From: CAYSUS01 sp964434165
GTDB taxonomy: Bacteria > Planctomycetota > Planctomycetia > Pirellulales > Thermoguttaceae
DNA: 55,363 bases
NCBI GenBank assembly: GCA_964434165.1
Contig: CAYSUS010000047.1
Location: 1-55,363 of the forward strand
Direction of reading: 5' to 3'
The notes under the pieces are model-generated. The model saw only the letters and a list, made by a program, of their open reading frames with translations, made no database searches and was not told the origin of the DNA. The position numbers were made by a program, and so were the translations under genes. The stretch's first letter is position 1, and each line of letters begins with the position of its first letter. Positions 52,101-55,363 of this stretch are shown in pieces.

Positions 52101-52874
52101 GGGCCGGCCGAGCGGTTGGCGCAGCTCGTCGTGAGCCTGGTGGTTCCGCACTCGTGGCAGGCAGCGGGGGGAAAGGGGGCCATCCAGGTGCTCGACGACA
52201 TCCTCGTCGTGCAACATACCGACCTCGTGCATCGCGAGGTCCTGCGGTTCCTCGAGAAGCTCCGCTCGGCCCGCGGCATGCCGTCCCGAAGCACGATGGA
52301 CCCGGCGGAATACGCGCTTGTCTCGCGCGCCACGCGGGCCCAGGCGAGGCTCGATCGTCCCGTGACCGCCAACTTCGTGCGTCCTACGCCTCTCGACGAG
52401 ATCCTCTCCTACTTGGAGCAGATCAGCGAAACGACCTTGTTGGTAGACTGGATCACGCTGGGAAAGGGAGGCGTTCCCCCCAACGTGCAGGGCGTGCTCA
52501 GCGCGGACGGGCAGCCGCTGCGCGAAGCCCTGCGGTCCCTGCTTCAACCGCTTGGGCTGACGTACCGCGTCGCCCATGCCGGCACGCTGCAAATCACCAC
52601 CCGGAAGGCGGCTGGGGCACGGCTCGACCTGGAGTTCTATCGCACCAGCGGACTGATCGACCCGGACCAGCCCGCCGGACCCCTCGTGGAGCAGATCAAG
52701 AGCCAGGTCGCCGGAGGGAGTTGGTCGGACGCGGGCGGCACGGGCGTGATCCACGCGGACCAAGCCTCGCGATGCCTTCTCGTGCTCCAGACACAGTCCG
52801 TACACCGGGAAATCGAGAGTTGCCTGGCCCGCCTCCGCGCGGAGAAGGGCGCCACAAGAGGGGACGGGGGGTAG
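49167..52874 (+). CDS. Zinc-ribbon / TM / DUF1559-like / secretin-N-like multidomain protein
   Basis: About 1235 residues. A zinc ribbon lies at the N terminus with C10, C13, C31, C34 (LCTTC...CPKC). A Pro/Ala/Ser-rich cytoplasmic linker follows to about 210, then one TM helix (220-243, WLILIMAPIVGLVLAGALVSMLL), leaving the rest outside. Residues about 280-600 form a region with helix-rich stretches and no recognised family. Residues 630-830 resemble the C-terminal part of DUF1559 pseudopilin-like proteins: DIPDGASNTLAILG and GMVDGSVRFIS. Two secretin-N/STN-like modules follow: LADVPLSEAIGLLES...VTVAEALEAVLARCGM (about 880-960) and PLREALRSLLQPLGLTYRV (about 1130). The GTG start is chosen from homologue-like residues (PKPLFHTLCTTC) and the promoter. 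A single-gene unit, perhaps a cell-envelope or secretion component. Role unknown. Confidence 0.75.
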   Translation: MPKPLFHTLCTTCQARLAVRDESAIGAILICPKCQSFVEVAPPPDWTPASPTSPSAERPGPSSSREPPSEAPVAAPGRPEDSARTSQSAGTDNPARAEPGAPPNRPGASQDSTRRDTSQQSAPAVAESSGQPTATPALADTVEDFPELERPVAERSERAQAAARVLPPPLPKSPPSDQPAEAGAAALAPLGSATAPLGGSGPLPPPSAWVSPAEALWRKWLILIMAPIVGLVLAGALVSMLLSGRQNPSPEEETVVKEAGATPAESPVEKPDKVSLPQRLDMRWIPDRTRFIFALRPMRLAAQPEVDRVGALAPAVPQAANGLLAHLGLEPQDVVRLYWSAVDLNDWAHEAVAVIELAEGLDAEALVADGQQTGLRLEGSAGRLLPGDAWPHPVVAIHARLLVTGEAGLLDDLAQRSESPLKSQPLRRLIDGIGPDFDAAVILDLAAARSAGWKLPVALLDVWPEGREPWRVLWEMPQGAAVALRMDDRVRSELALLCEAETAADKVLAAVEALLPAAQTAVAGQLGSLAAKVESGSLKAELANRYEALLSQAQAGLKAARVEATGEAVWVRVQWPRSFADLAEAGLRSRAAARAAWLEAARTADEVKQRRLLQGLGAYASAEGSWPPGAEGGRLFDPETRLSWIATTLPYLGHRDWHSQLEFGYDWNSPRNRMITRRPLEEAINPALGPAETEAGFPVTHYVGVAGVGEGAGKLPADDPRAGVFGFGRSTGLDDIPDGASNTLAILGVSKRLGAWGSGGDPTVRALTRPPYVNGPDGFGSGQPDGMLAGMVDGSVRFISKDVDPRVLELMATARGGEAFDLAMIEPRRAAVGPKPHGPGVDVPRPKPAPKPGTVPEPVAVEPVEIDVRERLKDRLAALELADVPLSEAIGLLESFSTLRITLDLEQMDLLGVRPDDPIRVKLTDVTVAEALEAVLARCGMVHVVEGDYVLATRPAAQREAIRTVRYDVSDLVAGEDEGPAERLAQLVVSLVVPHSWQAAGGKGAIQVLDDILVVQHTDLVHREVLRFLEKLRSARGMPSRSTMDPAEYALVSRATRAQARLDRPVTANFVRPTPLDEILSYLEQISETTLLVDWITLGKGGVPPNVQGVLSADGQPLREALRSLLQPLGLTYRVAHAGTLQITTRKAAGARLDLEFYRTSGLIDPDQPAGPLVEQIKSQVAGGSWSDAGGTGVIHADQASRCLLVLQTQSVHREIESCLARLRAEKGATRGDGG

Positions 52875-52941
52875 CCGGGAGGGAAAGTCAGAGCTTCAGT
52901 CGCGGCGACGAGCCAACACGGCGCGTTTCCGCGCATCCCCC

Positions 52942-52969
52942 TTGCCTTTTTCCCATCCTGAGCGACAAT
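52942..52969 (+). promoter_or_regulatory. Putative promoter of the aroF leader
   Basis: TTGCCT (52942-52947), 16 nt, GACAAT (52964-52969). Transcription would start near 52976, giving a leader of about 190 nt to the terminator, a typical attenuator length. Confidence 0.35.
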
Positions 52970-53018
52970 ATCCGGCGGCGAGTCAAGCCTCGTTCCACAA
53001 CACGTCGATGAAAGGCGT

Positions 53019-53099
53019 ATGAGCAACCAGGCCACCTACTTCTGGTTTTGTTTCTTTTGCCCGCAGGGTCGCGGGGCCGAAGGAGGTCTAGCCAGGTAG
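53019..53099 (+). CDS. Putative aromatic-rich leader peptide of aroF (attenuator)
   Basis: A 26-codon open frame: MSNQAT, then YFWFCFF (residues 7-13: one Tyr, four Phe, one Trp, one Cys), then CPQGRGAEGGLAR and TAG. AAAGG lies just before the ATG, though with a short 3-nt gap. A four-codon frame (ATG at 53008) ends in the overlapping ATGA and could couple translation. A hairpin AACCAG (53025-53030)/CTGGTT (53042-53047) covers the aromatic codons. CGGGGC at 53072-53077, 15 nt after the last Phe codon, is complementary to GCCCCG (53130-53135), the 5' arm of the terminator. If ribosomes stall on Tyr, Phe or Trp codons, this pairing could block termination. The peptide is short, so the coding call rests on its composition and context. 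Confidence 0.6.
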   Translation: MSNQATYFWFCFFCPQGRGAEGGLAR

Positions 53100-53127
53100 C
53101 CTCTCTCAAGCGACAGACGCAGAAACC

Positions 53128-53164
53128 AAGCCCCGAGACCCGAAAGGTTCTCGGGGCTTTTTTT
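53128..53164 (+). terminator. Intrinsic terminator in the aroF leader (attenuator candidate)
   Basis: GCCCCGAG (53130-53137) pairs with CTCGGGGC (53150-53157), with an inner ACC/GGT extension and a small loop, and is followed by seven T (53158-53164), the only long T tract in the window. It lies 29 nt after the leader-peptide stop and 90 nt before aroF. Alternatively it ends transcription of the upstream 3.7-kb gene. Confidence 0.85.
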
Positions 53165-53193
53165 GTCCGAGCGGGTCGGGAAAGACCGAGCAC

Positions 53194-53204
53194 ACTTCCG
53201 AAGT
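53194..53204. repeat. Palindromic repeat, copy 4 (ACTTC-C-GAAGT core)
   Basis: Perfect 11-nt palindrome between the terminator and the aroF start. It is the only copy in a 5' leader rather than after a gene. Confidence 0.5.
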
Positions 53205-53254
53205 CTCCGGCCCCTCAATCCAACCCTCTTGCCACCGACCCGGAGACCCCAGCC

Positions 53255-54292
53255 ATGATTGTCGTGATGAAACAAGGCGCGTCGAAAGAGCAGATCGAGC
53301 ACATGATCGAGCGGGTGGAGATGCTTGGGCTGAAGGCCCACCCGATCTACGGCACGGAGCGCACCGTGATCGCCGCCATCGGCGACAAGCGGGACGAGCA
53401 CCGCCAGTCGCTGGAGAGCGGCCCCGGCGTGGCAGAAGTGGTCCCCATCCTCGCCCCGTACAAGGTGGCGAGCCTCGAGGTCAAGCCGGAGCGGACCGTG
53501 GTCCGCGCCGGCCCGCTGTGGGTGGGCAACTGTCACCTGGGCATCATCGCCGGGCGGTGCTCCGGGGAGAGCGAGGAGCAGACCATGTCCACGGCCCGGG
53601 CGGTCAAGGCCGCCGGGGCCACGGCCCTGCGAGGTGGTGCGTTCAAGCCGCGGACCAGCCCCTACAGCTTCCAGGGCCTGAAGGAGGAGGGCCTCAGAAT
53701 CCTCGCTGCGGCTCGCGACGAGACGGGCCTGCCGGTGGTCACCGAAGTGCTCGCCGCGTCCGACGTGAAGCTGGTCGCCCGCGTCGCCGACGTGCTGCAG
53801 ATCGGCGCCCGCAACATGCAGAACTACCGCCTGCTGGAGGAGGCCGGCGCCGAGGGCAAGCCGGTGCTGCTGAAGCGCGGCCCCAGCGCGACGCTGGACG
53901 AGCTGCTTTTGGCGGCCGAGTACGTGCTCAACGCCGGCAACCGGAACGTGATCCTCTGCGAGCGGGGCATCCGCACCTACGAGACCCACACGCGGTTCAC
54001 GCTCCCCCTGGCCACCGTGCCCTGGCTCCACGAGCGCACGCACCTGCCCGTGGTCGTCGATCCCAGCCACGGGACCGGGCACACGAGCCTCGTCCCGCGC
54101 ATGGCGGCCGCGGCCGTGGCCGCCGGGGCCGACGGCCTGATGCTCGAGGTCCACCCCGACCCCGAGTCCGCCCTGAGCGACGGCTACCAGTCGCTCACTT
54201 TCCGGCAGTTCGACGAGACCATGGCCCTCATCCGCCGCGTGGCCGACGCGGTGGGGAAAACAATCGAGACGGTGCGAGCAGCGGCGGTCTAA
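53255..54292 (+). CDS. aroF: 3-deoxy-7-phosphoheptulonate (DAHP) synthase with N-terminal regulatory domain
   Basis: 345 residues; the first enzyme of aromatic biosynthesis, joining PEP and erythrose 4-phosphate. Residues 1-70 form the ferredoxin/ACT-like domain found in the Thermotoga-type enzyme (MIVVMKQGASKEQIEHMIERVEMLG...), which mediates feedback inhibition by aromatic amino acids. The catalytic barrel has AGRCSGES, GARNMQNY, LLKRG, CERGIRTYE (with the metal ligand) and VDPSHGTGH. GGAG lies nine nt before ATG 53255. The upstream leader with aromatic codons and a terminator suggests transcription control in addition to allostery. Its TAA overlaps the stop of the convergent RloB relic. 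Confidence 0.95.
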   Translation: MIVVMKQGASKEQIEHMIERVEMLGLKAHPIYGTERTVIAAIGDKRDEHRQSLESGPGVAEVVPILAPYKVASLEVKPERTVVRAGPLWVGNCHLGIIAGRCSGESEEQTMSTARAVKAAGATALRGGAFKPRTSPYSFQGLKEEGLRILAAARDETGLPVVTEVLAASDVKLVARVADVLQIGARNMQNYRLLEEAGAEGKPVLLKRGPSATLDELLLAAEYVLNAGNRNVILCERGIRTYETHTRFTLPLATVPWLHERTHLPVVVDPSHGTGHTSLVPRMAAAAVAAGADGLMLEVHPDPESALSDGYQSLTFRQFDETMALIRRVADAVGKTIETVRAAAV

Positions 54293-54798
54293 CTGCCGAG
54301 CTGGCCGCCGACAAGTCTCGCCACGAGCCGATAGACTTCCGTCGAGGAATTGCATTCGGCGATGTCCGGTTCGGCGTCGCGGTCTTGCTCGCGCACGTTG
54401 CGCGCGTTTTCGGGAGCGTCGCTCGTGCGCGAGGCGAGCCTCTCGTAGATTCGCTCGTCGCCTTTCGAGTACGGCTGCCCGAACGCGGTTTGCCAGTGTT
54501 TGTCGAGTTCCACAATGACTGCGTCGCAATCGATGAAGGCGTGCGATGTGCGCTGGAAATACGCCAGAAACCAGACCTCGAAGGCGGGATTCGATAGGCA
54601 GAGACGGATTCCATTCTCCTGGGCAAGCTGCTCTGCTGCGGCGAGGTCGTCACGTGCTTCCTCGGAGTCCAGGCGGTCGACGTCCATCACGCACCAGGTT
54701 TCGCCGGACTCCTTGCCGCGGTCGTTCTTGCGGTCCACCGCCTCTTGGACGATCTGAAGACGGGAGCCGCCCTTCCCTCGTTTCACCGTGTCGTGGTA
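54289..54798 (-). pseudogene. RloB-like gene fragment, 5' end missing
   Basis: The frame reads as the C-terminal two thirds of an RloB-family protein: VKRGKGGSRLQIVQEAVDRKN, ETWCVMDVDRLD (Toprim-like DxD), RLCLSNPAFEVWFLAYF and a normal ending NSSTEVYRLVARLVGG with TAG at 54289. Upstream of YHDTVK (54798) the frame continues but turns into arginine-rich sequence unrelated to RloB, and no frame contains the expected CEGxxTE motif. The break coincides with the start of the RbfA-like gene on the other strand. RloB proteins occur with restriction-modification or abortive infection loci; here it is probably a defence relic. A truncated start at GTG 54786 is conceivable. Confidence 0.75.
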
Positions 54799-54812
54799 AG
54801 CGTACGCGCGAG

Positions 54813-55229
54813 ATGCTGCGCGCCCTTTACGGAGAGTTGCACGAAGACGACGGCGTGGACCCTCGGGAGTGCTTCCGCAACGACTCCGGCCGCGATCGGC
54901 ACGGGCGCAAGTGCAAACAGCTCTGCCGCCAAGTGGCCGAAACGCTCGACCTGGTGTTATCGGGGGATTGTAGGGACGAGGTACTGCAGGGCCTGCACGT
55001 CGTGTCGGTGGTGCCCGCTCCCAATTCGTCACGGCTGCTGGTGACCGTTGCCGCAGACCTGCCCTTTGCCCACCCTGATCGCGGGCTGATCCTTCGCCGT
55101 CTCGACGAGCACTCCGGTCGAATGCGATCCCAGGTTGCCGCTTCGATCCATCGCAAGCGGGTCCCCGCCCTGGTATTCGAAGTCCTCGGGCCGCCGGAAC
55201 CACCCGACAGGCTGGGAGAAACAGGTTGA
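54813..55229 (+). CDS. RbfA-like ribosome-binding factor
   Basis: 138 residues. KH-type fold signature of RbfA: GRKCKQLCRQVAETLDLVLSG near 35-55, a strand with VVSVVPAPNSSRLLVTVAADL, and the closing helix-strand SGRMRSQVAASIHRKRVPALVFEVLG. RbfA assists 16S rRNA 5' end maturation and small-subunit assembly. The N-terminal 30 residues (MLRALYGELHEDDGVDPRECF) are longer than in enteric RbfA, so it may be a diverged paralogue. No ribosome site is visible before ATG 54813; the upstream DNA is the broken end of the RloB relic, so the promoter is unclear. The nearby genes rpsO and pnp are not linked to it. Confidence 0.65.
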   Translation: MLRALYGELHEDDGVDPRECFRNDSGRDRHGRKCKQLCRQVAETLDLVLSGDCRDEVLQGLHVVSVVPAPNSSRLLVTVAADLPFAHPDRGLILRRLDEHSGRMRSQVAASIHRKRVPALVFEVLGPPEPPDRLGETG

Positions 55230-55363
55230 GGGACCAGAGGATTGAGGCCCTGAGCCCTGCCTCTTGACACCCCCCTCCCGACCGGCGAAAACAGCGTGGC
55301 TGTTGTACTCCAAGATCTGGTCAACGGAGTCATCCACGTTATCGGTAAACATTTTCAGGGTCT
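55230..55363. other. Window end, no gene established
   Basis: A minus-strand frame starts at ATG 55352 (MFTDNVDDSVDQILEYNSH) but runs into the RbfA-like gene as an antisense frame and has no ribosome site. TTGACA at 55264-55269 is a perfect -35 hexamer on the plus strand, but no good -10 follows at 16-18 nt. Confidence 0.4.

Noticed and set aside
53128..53164. Terminator belonging only to the upstream 3.7-kb gene
   Set aside because: Not excluded, but the stop codon is about 250 nt upstream and a plausible promoter and aromatic leader frame lie between, so the attenuator reading is preferred.
52875..53254. T-box or aromatic-amino-acid riboswitch before aroF
   Set aside because: No T-box AGGGTGGxACCGCG element or specifier-loop layout is seen; the leader peptide plus terminator explains the region better.
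55029..55352. Minus-strand frame starting MFTDNVDDSV
   Set aside because: Most of it is antisense to the RbfA-like gene and it has no ribosome site; it may be the start of something continuing past the window only if a frameshift is assumed.

Overview
The window is GC-rich bacterial chromosome, roughly two-thirds G+C by eye, and most likely comes from a member of the Planctomycetota. The clues are a fused type I dehydroquinate dehydratase/shikimate dehydrogenase, a large protein with an N-terminal LFHTLCTTC...CPKC zinc ribbon followed by DUF1559-like and secretin-N-like parts, secreted beta-helix/LamG and CBM/glycoside-hydrolase proteins, a System II (ResB/CcsA) cytochrome c assembly pair with a very large N-terminal CcsA extension, a DUF4058 relic and an RbfA-like gene. 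I would not assign an order or genus. There is no rRNA, CRISPR array, integrase or complete insertion sequence.

Layout. 1-131: 3' part of a tRNA-Glu(CTC) and a hairpin terminator. 0.5-11.6 kb: a secreted beta-helix/LamG protein, a secreted clan-A-like glycoside hydrolase, a secreted N-formylglutamate amidohydrolase-like protein, bioA, and a GH10-like protein that seems to lack its acid/base residue. 11.8-17.2 kb: purC, a broken DUF4058 gene, wrbA, aroC and a membrane-anchored protein of unknown function. 17.4-25.4 kb (minus strand): ccsA and resB, then a unit of small secreted protein, HTH-acidic-TM protein and OmpA-type lipoprotein, with a good promoter at its head. 25.8-30.6 kb: an RND efflux pair. 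30.6-34.7 kb (minus): aroDE, aroK, an enlarged prepilin peptidase and a conserved protein of unknown function. 34.9-45.6 kb (minus): mutL, a frameshifted four-helix-bundle gene, an NtrC-type regulator with a soluble kinase, rpsO-pnp and comEC. 45.7-48.9 kb (minus): hisD-hisC-hisB. 49.1-52.9 kb: the zinc-ribbon/TM/DUF1559/secretin-N fusion. 52.9-55.2 kb: a putative attenuator and aroF (DAHP synthase), a 5'-truncated RloB relic and an RbfA-like gene.

Four steps of the shikimate route (DAHP synthase, the AroD/AroE fusion, shikimate kinase and chorismate synthase) lie in the window but in three separate places. The most interesting item is upstream of DAHP synthase. A 26-codon open frame whose residues 7-13 read YFWFCFF is followed by a strong intrinsic terminator, and a 6-nt segment inside the frame is complementary to the 5' arm of that terminator. 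This is the layout of a ribosome-mediated attenuator that senses all three aromatic amino acids at the pathway's first step.

The non-coding DNA carries two recurring motif families. One is short palindromes with a GACTTC-N-GAAGTC core, mostly just downstream of genes. The other is G-rich runs, including tandem GGGGATT, within about 20 nt of several minus-strand start codons. Three relic genes (DUF4058, four-helix bundle, RloB) show ongoing gene decay between intact housekeeping genes.
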